Assembly (NCBI GenBank): GCA_029448655.1
Contig: JACCLO010000003.1
Coordinates: 1-64,000, forward strand
From: Wolfiporia cocos
Lineage: Eukaryota > Basidiomycota > Agaricomycetes > Polyporales > Phaeolaceae
Direction: 5' to 3'
Length of the DNA stretch: 64,000 bases
Positions 23,699 to 34,502 of this stretch are shown piece by piece. Numbering within the stretch: position 1 is the first letter of the stretch; each line of letters opens with the position of its first letter. Below the pieces are notes generated by a model. That model did no database searches, was not told the origin of the DNA, and was given only the letters and a program-made list of their open reading frames with translations. Position numbers and translations under genes: made by a program.

Positions 23699-24317
23699 TG
23701 TCACAAGAAATCCCGTAACGAGGGGGCTCTACTTGTCTCACCCTTGGCTCACGCTTACCCGCAGATATTCGCTATTTCATTACTTTAGCCGCTCAGTGGA
23801 ACCGCACGTGCATAGGTAGATAAGTACTTCAATATCTTATCTCTACAGGTCACGTGACGTTGGGAGTAGTCACAACGTAACGTAGTTATGGGTTACGGTC
23901 ACAGCGCGCACACAGACCACGCCATTAGGGCAGGGCTTGGACGGCAGTAGTTACTGTCTCTCATGTATATATACTACGACGTTCTGAGGCTTACACCTCA
24001 GAACTATTCTTCTCGTCCTTGGGGCAAGTCCCCTGGAAACCATCTCCTCTCTGGTGTGCGCCTGACTCAGCGTCGACACCCTTTCTCTCTCTCTCTCTCT
24101 CTCTCTCTATGACTGCTAGCCTGGGTGCCTAAGGGGTGTTGTTCCCCTCACTCGCCAGCGGTTCGGTGCGTCCCAATCAGCCCCTGAAGACTAGGGAAGG
24201 GCTACGGCAGTTCGTCCACAAGAGCCGTCCTGTTCTCCTAGAGGATAGGATTAGGGATTAGGGAGTGGGGGTTTCCCCGCTTTGTGGGTAGCACGTAACC
24301 AGTGGGTTTCCGTGTCA
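23699..24317 (+). mobile_element. Solo LTR, family B, TSD AGGCC, nested in the hAT-like element
   Basis: 619 bp, TGTCACAAGAAATCCCG to TTCCGTGTCA, flanked by AGGCC at 23694-23698 and 24318-24322. Contains TTAGGG box (23925-23930), TATATATA near 23967, palindrome GTTCTGAGG/CCTCAGAAC (23981-23989, 23996-24004). Other copies are at 25704-26348 and 54806-55454. Confidence 0.9.
24084..24109. repeat. (CT)n microsatellite
   Basis: About 13 CT units inside the family B LTR, absent from the other two copies. Confidence 0.9.
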
Positions 24318-25099
24318 AGGCCGGGCCCCCATTGACGGCCCAGGGCTTGGCCTGGCCCGGCCTGGGGCTTGCCCGGGGCCTGGCACTGTGAGGATGATCA
24401 TCACTGTAGCCACACAAACTCATAACGTACCTTCTCCAACTATCTTCTGACAAAGCCAAGCTCCAGGATCTTCAATAATTAGTGAATTATAGTGTGAAGT
24501 CATCATTTCACCGGCACGGTGCTCTGTGGCGCGCCTTCCAAATGGGGCATCGTATAGGCGCCCAAAAGTGAGCGACAGGCTTCAGCACCAAGAATTCAAT
24601 CCATGGGACTATCCTCTTGCCTTAATTTAAAAATATAGACATACTTCATTGGAATATGGCCTACTGCTACTATATATATCCTCATATCATAGTACTAGAC
24701 ATTTTATCCATTAGAGCTTTCAGGCCCAGGGCTCACGGCTTGGCCCGGCCCGGCTTGAGACACAAGCCAGGCCCTGGGCTGTCTCAAGCCGTGGTGTAGG
24801 GCCCAGCCTGGCCCAGCCCAAGTAGGGCTTGGCCTGGCCCGGCCTATGGCCCAAAGCCGGGCCTGGCACATCACTAGTTGCGGTAACTAAAGCCACTCGA
24901 ATGCACTGTCGGCATGCTGTGCCGGGGCGTGGATGATGCGGGCCAGCCGCCCCATGCGTCTTCGGCGGCGGCCTTCCGCGCGAGCCGCGTGGCTGGCAAT
25001 GCTGGGGTAGTGCCCGCTTCTCGTAATGCTGCAATTGTTCGATCATTGCTTTATGCGCTGTCCTTGTATAGCTATGCTCACCTAAACCTCATGTATTAC

Positions 25100-25149
25100 C
25101 AAGCTTATTAGCTTGCCATACACGTGCGTGCACCAAGCTAATAAGCTTG
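25100..25149. other. Perfect 16-bp hairpin
   Basis: CAAGCTTATTAGCTTG at 25100-25115 is the exact reverse complement of 25134-25149, with an 18-nt spacer rich in ACGTGC. It lies in otherwise gene-free GC-rich DNA. Confidence 0.7.
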
Positions 25150-25229
25150 AATTATCGTACTACCCGCATACTGCCAGTAGCACTGCAGTTGATTGCCCTT
25201 CTGGGGTGAAGATCATGTGCCCGCCCACT

Positions 25230-25659
25230 CCCCGTGCCACCCACCAGCGCCTCACTCCCCGCGCCACCTACCAGTGCCCTGCTGCCCCCACGCCACCGAC
25301 AAGCACCCCGCCGCCGCTGTCGCGCACGACGGTGGCGATGGTGCGCTCAATTCTTTACATAATCACAGCGTTCTTTCACGCTTTCTAGACAACGTAGCCC
25401 TACGAATCAAATGGTAATAACAATATTTCTATTTCTGTATCTCCCACGCGTGGGGTGGATGCCGCCGCCCGACGACAGATGACATCCGGCGGGCGTCTGA
25501 CCTCCCAAACGCGGAGAGTTATCCCACGATCGGCGCTACGTCTCGTCGCGCCAGATAATGGCGCGCTTATCATCGCGCTCGTCCCACGCCGCCCCCGCGC
25601 CACCGACAAGCGCCTCGCCGCCGCTGTCACGCACGACGGCGGCGACGGCACGCTCAATC
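25230..25659. repeat. GC-rich tandem repeat, ~310-bp unit
   Basis: A unit running from CAATTCTTTACATAATCAC (about 25355) to CGCTCAATC (25659) is about 310 bp long; its 3' part (CGCCGCTGTCRCGCACGACGG) also occurs at about 25312-25355, and its 5' part recurs at 26850-27052. An LTR split the array at 25659/26850. Confidence 0.65.
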
Positions 25660-26849
25660 TGTAACGGATGACTTACTTGTAAGGTCTTGTTGTTAGACGA
25701 GCTTGTCACGGTAACCACCGTGCCACCCGCCCCAGCGGGGAACCCCTATATCCGCCTCATCTCTGATGCCTATAGCCCCCTACCCTCCTAATGGCAGAGA
25801 ACAAGGAGGCACTCCTATTGAGGAGCCCTGCCGTGCCTGAGGTACCGACCCATGAGTGTACCGGTACGCCCCCAGACTAGCAAGTAAAGGAATAAGAGAT
25901 AGTTGGATGCAATGAATAGAGGCCCCCACGCCCAAGTAGGACGTAGCAGGCTTTGTCGTCTAAGACCCTGCACGCAAGGACAAGTAGACAGACGGTATAT
26001 GAAAAGGTTGCCAGGGGACGCGCCCCCAACGACGAGAAGATAAGTTCTGAGGAGTACCTCAGAACGCTACCTAGTATATATACATGTGGACGCTATCTAC
26101 TGTAGCTACAAGACCTGCCCTAATGGCATGGTCTGTGCACACTGTGACTACACTGCACATGACTAAGTAACGATCGTGACTCCAGTGACGTACCACGTGA
26201 CCTATGTAAGAGATAAGATATGACGAAGACTTATCTATTTCCCATGCACGTGCAGTCCCGGGCGGCTAGGTATAACGTAGCGAATATCTGGAGAATAAAG
26301 GTAAATAAATCACCAGGGAATCCCTTTATTCCGGAATTTCTTGTGACAGAGCTAAGAAGACACATGTGATATAGGACCCCTGGTACTCTAAGTAGGACTA
26401 ACAATACAGTAGGGCGTAGGGCACAGGCCGGTAATGGCGGTGCTAACGAAGTGTCCGAAGCTTGTGATATGGGGATCCCGGGCTGAGTCATAGACCGATT
26501 GGGATATGTCATCAGTATGACGATGCGTGAGTAAGGCGTCTACGTTGGAAACGTGATGTGGGTCCGGACTCTGCCCAGAGTCTGGAAGTATGATGTCAGT
26601 TATGACGTGGCAGCGCTAAGGGTGCTGGAGATAGTATCATGTGATGAATAGGTAACGTGGTTGAGAGATAAGATAAGAAGTCTAGTGTGGGAATGGTCAC
26701 GTGAGTGATCTACAAGGTTATGGTTCAGTACAGCAGCACGGTAGCTTAAGTATAGCTTAGATACAGGATAAGTGTAGATGTTGAGGAACAATTTGGAATG
26801 AATGCGAAGAAAATACAGGGAAAATTAGAGAACAGATAAATCTGTGACA
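25660..26849 (-). mobile_element. Solo LTR with nested family B LTR, TSD CAATC/CAATT
   Basis: Minus-sense TGTCACAGATTTATCTG to CATCCGTTACA. Flanks CAATC (25655-25659) and CAATT (26850-26854) agree at four of five bases, and the GC-rich repeat continues across, which supports the ends. GTAAGT is at 25671-25676. About 540 bp without the nested LTR. Confidence 0.78.
25704..26348 (-). mobile_element. Solo LTR, family B, TSD GAGCT
   Basis: 645 bp, minus-sense TGTCACAAGAAATTCC to GGTTACCGTGACA, flanked by GAGCT at 25699-25703 and 26349-26353. Upstream box AGACC...GGTCT with CCCTAA (26111-26134), TATA near 26080, palindrome GTTCTGAGG/CCTCAGAAC (26044-26052, 26057-26065). Confidence 0.92.
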
Positions 26850-27052
26850 CAATTCTTCATGTAATCACGCCGTTCTTTCACCCTTCCTAAATAATGTAGC
26901 CCTATGATTCAAATGGTAATAACTATATTTCCGTATCTCCCACGCGTGGGGTGGATGCCGCCGCCCGACAATGGATGACATCCGGCGGGCATCTGACCTT
27001 CCAAACGTGGAACGTTATCCCACGCTCAGCGCTCGGCCTTGTCGCGCCTCGA
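26850..27052. repeat. Third partial copy of the GC-rich tandem repeat
   Basis: Matches 25355-25556 closely, including CCACGCGTGGGGTGGATGCC, and is cut at its right end by the chromovirus LTR at 27053. Confidence 0.75.
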
Positions 27053-27671
27053 TAACACAAGATAACACTTACTTGTAATAGTTGCTTGGTTTGCTGGTTA
27101 GGCAGGATAGTTGTAAGAGTTAAGCAGGATACGCGGAGTGGTTAACTCGTAGTATGAATGCAATGAATAGAACTGAGGCAATAGCGCTCAGCAAGGCTAG
27201 TATATATACATGATAAATAAGACCCCTAACAGCCCTATTAGGTAATATTAATATCCGTATTCGTATGTACAAGTCCCCAGGTACCTAAGTACTGAGTAAT
27301 ACGCAATAAATACATATGCCGATCAAAACCGGGATATAGAAAGGCGGCATAGGCCGCACAAATGGCGTTTTGCGCTCTTGTCATTACAAAGACGGGGCGT
27401 GACCAAAGCCCGGTCCGCTGACGTTTATACGCTGACTGCTTCCGGACAGAATGTCCGATTGGCTAGAGCTAGACATGTGACTGATGGTAACTACTAATGA
27501 TAAGATAAGACCGTCATTACGGGAGATAACGCGGCCATCATTCGGCACGTATGTAACCGTTGATTTATGAACCGGATAAGCTAGTTATTGGTCTAGAAAG
27601 TCATAGATAATTCGTAGAATTGCCGGAAAAATAGTAAGAAATATAGGGAAACTAGGAGAATTCTTGTGACA
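27053..27671 (-). repeat. 3' LTR of copy A
   Basis: 619 bp, minus-sense TGTCACAAGAATTC to CTTGTGTTA. The TATA, the CTGAG/CTCAG palindrome and the TTAGGGG box are all recognisable. It is the most diverged of the five LTRs of this family here. Confidence 0.92.
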
Positions 27672-27765
27672 TTACCCCCCCCCCCCTTAGATTTCAACGA
27701 CCCCGTTGAGAGTAGAAGTTGTGCTAGAGCCCATTGAAGGGTTAGTCTTTACGATTTTTCCACTT

Positions 27766-30700
27766 TTATCGTCCTGTTGATCCAAAACCTTGTGTACCGC
27801 GCTTGGTTGGCTTGTTGAACTGCTCATTGTAGGGCCCACTTCCATGTAGGTGAGGTTGAATTTCTTTTTTGAACTTCTCCTTGGTCATGGATTTCTGTAT
27901 TTCGGGCGTGATCGCTACTTTGCAAATTAGTTGCGCAATTTGGTCGCCTTTCTTTACTTGGTACGGGTCTCCAGTGAGGTTCATCAACATGACAAAGACT
28001 TCTCCGCGGTAGTCATGGTCTATTACACCTGCAAGGACGTCAATGCCCTTTTTTGCAAGTCCAGACCTTGGCGCTATCCGACCGTATGTTCCATATGGAA
28101 CTTTGATGCGAATATCTGTGGGAACCGAAGCGGATTTCCATGAATTGATCAGGATATCCTGCGCGGCATACAAATCGTAGCCGATTGTGTCGGTTGTTCC
28201 CCTGGTCGGTAGCTTGCCATTGACTCCTACTTCGATTTCCAAGTCTTCATTGAACTCAACGTCGGAATGTACCCATTGCCCCGTAAAGGGATCGCGCTTG
28301 TAGTACACTTTTGGTTGTGTAGGATCGACATCGTCTCGATATTGGGGCCAGTCATCGGGCCAGACACATGTGTCTGAATCCCAATCTGGTGAATCAGGGT
28401 CGAAGACGGCTATTGTCTGCCGTGTTCCGCCGAGTCTAGTTGATCGGCGAAGGGGTTGATTTGGGTCGGTACTAAGGGCTGAATGTTTTGCCTTGTACTC
28501 GTCCAGTATCTCCTTAGCGTTAGCCAAATGTTCCTCGATTTCCCACGTGTCCTCCGCGGGTCCGGTACCTTTCCAATGGATGAGGTATTCCCACCGGCCG
28601 CGTCGGTTACGATGGTCGAGAATGGCTTCCACTTCCCATTCTTCCGGGTCTTCCATTTCCGTTGGCTTGTCAGCCGCAGGAGGATGACTTTTCTGACCTT
28701 CGATGGTTGATTCCTTGTACATGACCAGTTTTGAAGCATGGAACACAGGGTGGTAAGCCCTATATTGTGCATCCATGTACACCTTGAACGTTACCGGTCC
28801 CAATTTTTCCGTGATTCGGAATGGGCCGATGTAGCAAGGGGCTAGACTTCTTTCGGTGTCCTGCCAACTTCGCACGTCCACGAGTACTTTGTCGCCTACT
28901 TTGAAGGGGACGACTTGCTTCTTTTGGTCATAGTACCAGGACCATCTTTTGGCTGCAATTTTCATTGCCGCCTTAGCTTTCTCTTGTGCAGAGAACCGTG
29001 TGTTCACAATTTCTACTAAGTCTTTGTTTCGACTCGGTTCGAAACTGCTTGGTCCTGCGATAGGGTGACGACCTAATTCTACCAGGAACGGAGATTCCTT
29101 GGTAGTTTCGCTGGCTGCATTATTGTACGCAAATTCCGCTGTTGGCAGGAAGTCCGACCAGTTATCTTTTTGGTACGTGTTTATGTAGCACCGCAGATAC
29201 TGTTCGAGTATTTGATTCACTCGTTCGGTTTGTCCGTCTGCCTGCGGATGGTACGCAGTAGTCATCGACCTTTGAATTCCCAGCAGGGTGCACCATTCGC
29301 CAAATAGTTTTGAGGCGAATTGTGTTCCTCTGTCCGATACTATCTGTTTTGGCAACCCATGTAAGGGATACACCTTTTGATAGAGTATCGTAGCTAGGTC
29401 TTTCGTTGAGAAGGTATTTTCTATTGGGAAAAACCTTGCTCTTTTGGTCAACCGATCCACTACGACCATGATCGCGTCATGCATTCCCGATGGGGGTAGC
29501 TGAGTAATCAGGTCTATTGTCATCACTTCCCACGGGCCTGACGGCACCGGTAAGGGTTGCAGGGGGCCGTACGGCTTCTGCGGGTGGTTCTTCATACGTT
29601 GGCATGTGTCACATCCGTCTACGTATTTCTTGACGTAAACGAACATTCCGGGCCACCAATAGTTGCGGCTTAGCAATTCGTACGTTTTGTAGCGTCCGAA
29701 ATGCCCAGCTGACTTGTGATCGTGATGATACTCGACCACTTGCCGTCTGATATCCGCTGGTGTAGCTGGAACGTAGACTTTGCCTCTTCGGAGGAGTAAT
29801 CCTCCTTCGTAGTTCCATTCTGATAGGTCTTTTTTGAATTCACGAGGGCCGGATGAGAGCAGCTCCTTGTAGTCTTTTGTGACCTTGTCGTCTAGCAACG
29901 CTTTGCGAATCTCTCGGAGTATCGATTCATCTTCCGATTGTGGGGTAGCATGGGAGGTATCAAGAGCCATTGCCATGTACTCTTGCTCGAACCACTCAGG
30001 TTTCAGAAGAACCTGGTCGCGATTATCGAGATCCACCCCCTCCTCATGGTCTGGCCGCCTGGACAGAGGATCCGCGGTTAGCATTGTTTTGCCAGGTTTG
30101 TGCTTCATTTGGAAGTTGAAGCGTGAGAGGTACAGTGCCCAACGGGCTTGTCGTCTCGTCAGTTTTTGCGCCGTTTTGAAATAAGTCAGGTTCAGATGAT
30201 CCGACCATATCTCGAATTTTTCAGGGTGTCCCTCTAGGTAGTGTCGCCACTCCTCTAGAGCCCTGATGACAGCCAACATTTCCTTGTCGTAGATCTCGTA
30301 GTTCCTTTCCGGGGCACTTAGCGATTTGCTATAGTATGCCACGGGGTGGAATTTTTTATCCATAGGATCTAACTGAGATAGTACTGCTCCGGTAGCGAAG
30401 TCTGACGCATCTGTTTCTACGCGGAAAGGCTGATCGTGCGACGGAATTCGAAGCACAGGCGCTTTGGTAAATGCTTCCTTTAGGGTTTGGAAGGCATTTT
30501 CCTGCTCGGCGTCCCAATGCCAAGCTTCTGACTTTTTGGTCAGCATGGTGAGTGGTTTGGCTATTTTTCAGAAGCCTTCTATGAATCGCCTGTAGAAATT
30601 GGCAAATCCAAGGAACGCTTGAACCTCTTTGACCTTGGTAGGTCTAGGCCAGTCCTGAACTCCGGCGTACTTCTTCGGGTCCATCATAATGTTTCCATCG

Positions 30701-32193
30701 GAAATGATCATTCCTAGGTATTCGATGGAAGATTGTTCGAAACAGCACTTTTCGGGCTTCGCATACAAGTCCGAGTCCTTCAGGGTTTGAAGAACCCCTT
30801 TGGTAAGTCGCCGATGTTCCTCCATATCATTCCCGAAAATCAAGATGTCGTCTAGGTAGACAACCACCTTGCCGGTCCGAATGAACGGTGCGAGGATAGA
30901 GTTCATCATTGCTTGGAACGTTGCGGGGGCATTGCAGAAACCGAAATACATTACCGTTGCCTCGTATAGTCCACGGTGTGTGATAAACGCCGTCTTCCAT
31001 TCATCACCTTCCTTGATGCGGACATTGTTGTATCCCCATCTAAGGTCTATTTTGGTAAAGATGGTCGCATGGGACAATTGATCGATTAGATCATCGATCC
31101 GAGGTATCGGATAACGATTTTTCACGGTTATTTCGTTTAGCCTCCTGTAATTGACAACCATCCGCAGTCCTCCGTCCTTTTTATGGACGAAGAAGACCGG
31201 GGATGCCATCGGACTTTCGGACGGTTGAATGTAACCCTTCCGTAGTTCGGTGTCTATCCACTCATCCAAGCTATTACGCTCTTGGGGAGACATTTTGTAT
31301 GGTTTTACCGGAGGAGGAAGCTGCGCATCTGGTTCAAGCACTATGGCGTGATCCCAGGGCTTCCGTTCCGGCATCCTCTCTGACGCTTTTTGTGAGAACA
31401 CCGTTGGCCCATACTCTTGGTATTGTTCGGGCACTAACGATCGCCATTTTTCGATGTCAATCGGTGGTGCATTTTCCTCACAGTCGTCTGCTTCGTCGAG
31501 GTCTTTGTCAAGTACTTTGGCTACCAACTGTGTCAGCAGGTTCATTTCTTCGTTGTCAAGGGTTGCCACCCAAGCGATCAAAGGATTTTCGGGGTCCTCC
31601 TCTCCTAATATGTCCACGGGAGTGTCCCAAATCGAATTTACTTCGATAATTTCCTTTTCTGGGAGTTCAACTGCTTCCTCCTCAGAAGGGCGGTTACCCT
31701 TTTTTCTGGCGTAAGGTTGGTCGTGTGTACAGCGTGCATATTCCATTTCTCCCTTCCTCCAATCAAAGGTAGGGTTGTGGAGACGCAACCAGTCATAGCC
31801 AAGGATTAGGTCTGGTTCTAGGTGCATGACCGTCAGACCTATTTTTTCCTTGTGTGTGCCATGTTGCATAATTGCTTTTACTGATTGCGTTAAGCGGCCG
31901 GCGACGTTTTCTGTTCCGTCTGCGTTTGTAACCGTAATAGGAAACGCTAGTTTGTCGGTGACCAGCTTATGTTTATCGACCAATCGTTGTGATATGACCG
32001 ATATGGTTGCACCGCTGTCGATTAAAGCCAGAGCCTGCACTTTTTGCCCATATACCCAGAGTGTTACTTCGACACGAAATGATCGAGCGAAGTCGCGCGC
32101 ATCGTTGCCAAAAATATGATACATTGACTCGAATACACTCTTTACAGCGGGTACAGGACTAAAATCACATGGGAGCACAAGTGGGCAGGTCAT
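27766..32193 (-). pseudogene. Pol of copy A, one nonsense codon
   Basis: Same domain order as intact Pol at 34503-38930: protease with IDSGAT, RT with YLDDIL, RNase H, HHCC zinc-binding and DDE integrase, chromodomain, dUTPase. A TGA at 30568-30570, just after the RT (FYRRFIEGF), splits it. The following part resumes at MLTKKSE and is open to 27766. The dUTPase has KGDQIAQLI instead of KGDRIAQLI in motif 4. Copy C has a stop at the same codon. Confidence 0.9.
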
Positions 32194-33793
32194 CACATGT
32201 GCTCGGTGGGAAAACCCGAGGCAGAGCTTCCGTAGATGCCCAGGGTGTTTGTGGAGTCGGCTATCCGCTTGCGAAGCCAGGGCAGATGTGTCCTGATGGA
32301 GTTGCCCGACGGTGTAGGCGCAGTCAAAGTCGAACCAGTCGACTGGGTCTGGACGGGGCTGGTGCTTTCTGCCGATCGCACCGGGCTCCCGCTTTTCTCC
32401 TCATCGCTGATGCGCGTAGTGGGGGCCAGAGGAACCACCTCTGGTTGGTTTGGAACGTTGGTCCGTATGGTCCCTACGGTGGCTTGGGGGGACTCATCTT
32501 CATCATCAGTCACCAGTTCCTGGGTGCTGACAATTCGGACCTTGTATTTCTTTTTTGGGTCCAGTTTCTTCTGGCCCGACTGTTGCGTTCCGCTCGACGA
32601 GCCTGTCGGCTTCGTCGTTCCGCTTCCACTACTGGCCGGCTTGGCTTCTTTTGGCTTGTTCTTAGGGTTTTCAGGACAGTCGCCCCATTTGTGTTGTCCA
32701 GAGTGCTTGCGACAGTCCTTCCCGTAAGAGCCGGTTTCCTTTGCCTTGCCTTTGCCTTTGTCATCAGCCTTGGCAGGCTTTGACATAGCTTTTTCGGCGG
32801 TCTTGCCAGACCCCGACGACTCCTTCTTCTTTTCTTCCTCGAAGATCTTGCCTTTGAGCTTGTCCGGGTATTGCCTCTTATAGAGGTCAATGGCCATATC
32901 GAGGTATACCTCCCAGTCGGTCGGCATTGTGAAGCCGGGCACCGATTCCAAGGTAGCGAGGGTCTCTCGCACCTTTTCCGGGAGGATCCGTTTGATGTGA
33001 CTGAACAACGTCTTGTTGTCAGTCTCGGCCAGGCAAGCCAGGGTCCTGAGCTTCTGTGCCCAAGAGAAGAAGTCCGATTGGAGCTTCTTTTTCCCTTCGT
33101 CTCCGAAGTACCCTTCGATCTCTTTTTCGGCAATCTCCTTGTCCGTCTTCTTGCCGTACACCTTCTCGATCGTTTCCGCAAACGTTTTCCAGGTGTGCCC
33201 CGAGGTTTGTCTGGCGGCGATTTTATCAACTACCGGCGACATGTACTGGTAGGCCTCGCCTGTAAGCCGTAGCAGGGCTTGGCGAACCTTGTCCTCCTCG
33301 AGGGTTACCTTGGCGTCTGCGAAATACATGCCCATTTTCTGGATCCATTCTTTCGACGAGATGGAGTCCTTAGGGCCCGAAAATTTCGGCGGCTGAGTCG
33401 GTTTGGTTTGTTGGAAGTTGACCATTGTGGCGGCTGCTGGCGCGGCTGCCGGTGCGTTTTTTAGAGCGGTTAACTCCGCTTCGAGTTGGTCAATTCTATT
33501 AATTAGTGCCGTGACCTGGGCACCGCTGGGTCCCGCGGTTGGGACTGCCGGACGCTTTTGCAGTACTGCGATATCTTTTTCTATGCGGACGAACCGATTT
33601 TCGGAAAGGGTATCCAATTGTTGCCGTAAACTCTCTGCTTCCTCTAGTGCTTCAATTCTATTTTGAAGCACCTGGTTGTGGCTACGAATTTGGTTAGTGT
33701 TGTTCCAGACCATTTCCACATCCGTATCCACCCGGCCTTTGTAAGCCGCGAGGTTGCTGTAGAGGTGGTTTTTGGCTTGGTACAGCGCCTCTC
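32193..33793 (-). pseudogene. Gag of copy A, N terminus missing
   Basis: Encodes the C-terminal ~530 residues of Gag from REALYQAKNHLYSN onward: coiled coil, gag capsid-like domain (SSKEWIQKMGMYFADAK), basic linker, CX2HX3HX4C knuckle (CRKHSGQHKWGDC) and Ser/Thr-rich tail. The frame runs on into LTR sequence upstream, with no real start codon. It ends in the same TGATG overlap with Pol. Confidence 0.88.
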
Positions 33794-34412
33794 TAACACA
33801 AGATAACACTTACTTGTAATAGTTGCTTGGTTTGCTGGTTAGGCAGGATAGTTGTAAGAGTTAAGCAGGATACGCGGAGTGGTTAACTCGTAGTATGAAT
33901 GCAATGAATAGAACTGAGGCAATAGCGCTCAGCAAGTCCAGTATATATACATGATAAATAAGACCCCTAACAGTCTTATTAGATAATACTAATGTCCGTA
34001 TTCGTATGTGCAAGTCCCCAGGTACCTAAGTACTTAGTAATATACGATAAATGCATATGCCGATCAAAACCGGGATATAGAAAGGCGGCGTAGGCCGCGC
34101 GAATGGCGTTTTGCGCTCTTGTCATTACAAAGACGGGGCGTGACCAAAGCCCGGTCCGCTGACGTTTATACGCTGACTGCTTCCGGACGGAATGTCCGAT
34201 TGGCTAGAACTAGACATGTGACTGATGGTAACTACTAGTGATAAGATAAGACCGTCGTTACGGGAGATAACGCGGCCATCATTCGGCACGTATGTAACCG
34301 TTAACTTATGAACCGGATAAGCTAGTTATTGGTCTAGAAAGTCGTAGATAATTTGTAGAATTGCCGGAAAAATAGTAAGAAATATAGGGAAACTAGGAGA
34401 ATTCTTGTGACA
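33794..34412 (-). repeat. 3' LTR of copy B
   Basis: 619 bp, practically identical to 42837-43455. It follows the polypurine tract (plus-strand CCCCCCC at about 34416-34422) and TAA. Its U5 end abuts the truncated Gag of copy A, so it also occupies the position of a 5' LTR for copy A. Confidence 0.95.
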
Positions 34413-34502
34413 TTACCCCCCCTTTAGATTTCAACGACCCCGTTGAGAGTAGAAATGGTGCTAGAGCCCCTTGAAGGGTTAGACTTTACGATTTTTCCAC
34501 TT

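Larger units (their letters stand above)
23614..24876. mobile_element. Non-autonomous hAT-like element with 8-bp TSD
   Basis: Terminal inverted repeats of 21 bp start TAGTGATGTGCCAGGCC at both ends. The element is flanked by GTTGCGGT at 23606-23613 and 24877-24884, a perfect 8-bp target duplication as made by hAT transposases. The subterminal regions (23620-23690, 24326-24390, 24720-24876) are packed with GGCCCGG/CCGGGCC motifs that could fold. No transposase ORF remains, and a solo LTR is nested inside. Confidence 0.82.
27053..33793 (-). mobile_element. Chromovirus copy A (minus), 5'-truncated
   Basis: A 3' LTR (27053-27671), polypurine tract (a run of 13 C on the plus strand at about 27675-27688), Pol and most of Gag are present in minus orientation. 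Gag stops abruptly at 33793, corresponding to 40530 in intact copy B, where it abuts an LTR end. Copy A differs from B by many substitutions, so it is older. Its outer flank (CTCGA) has no matching duplication beyond copy C. Confidence 0.9.

Noticed and set aside
24240..24275. Two TTAGGGA units in a family B LTR as an interstitial telomere
   Set aside because: Only two units, differing from the local telomere repeat and lying inside an LTR.
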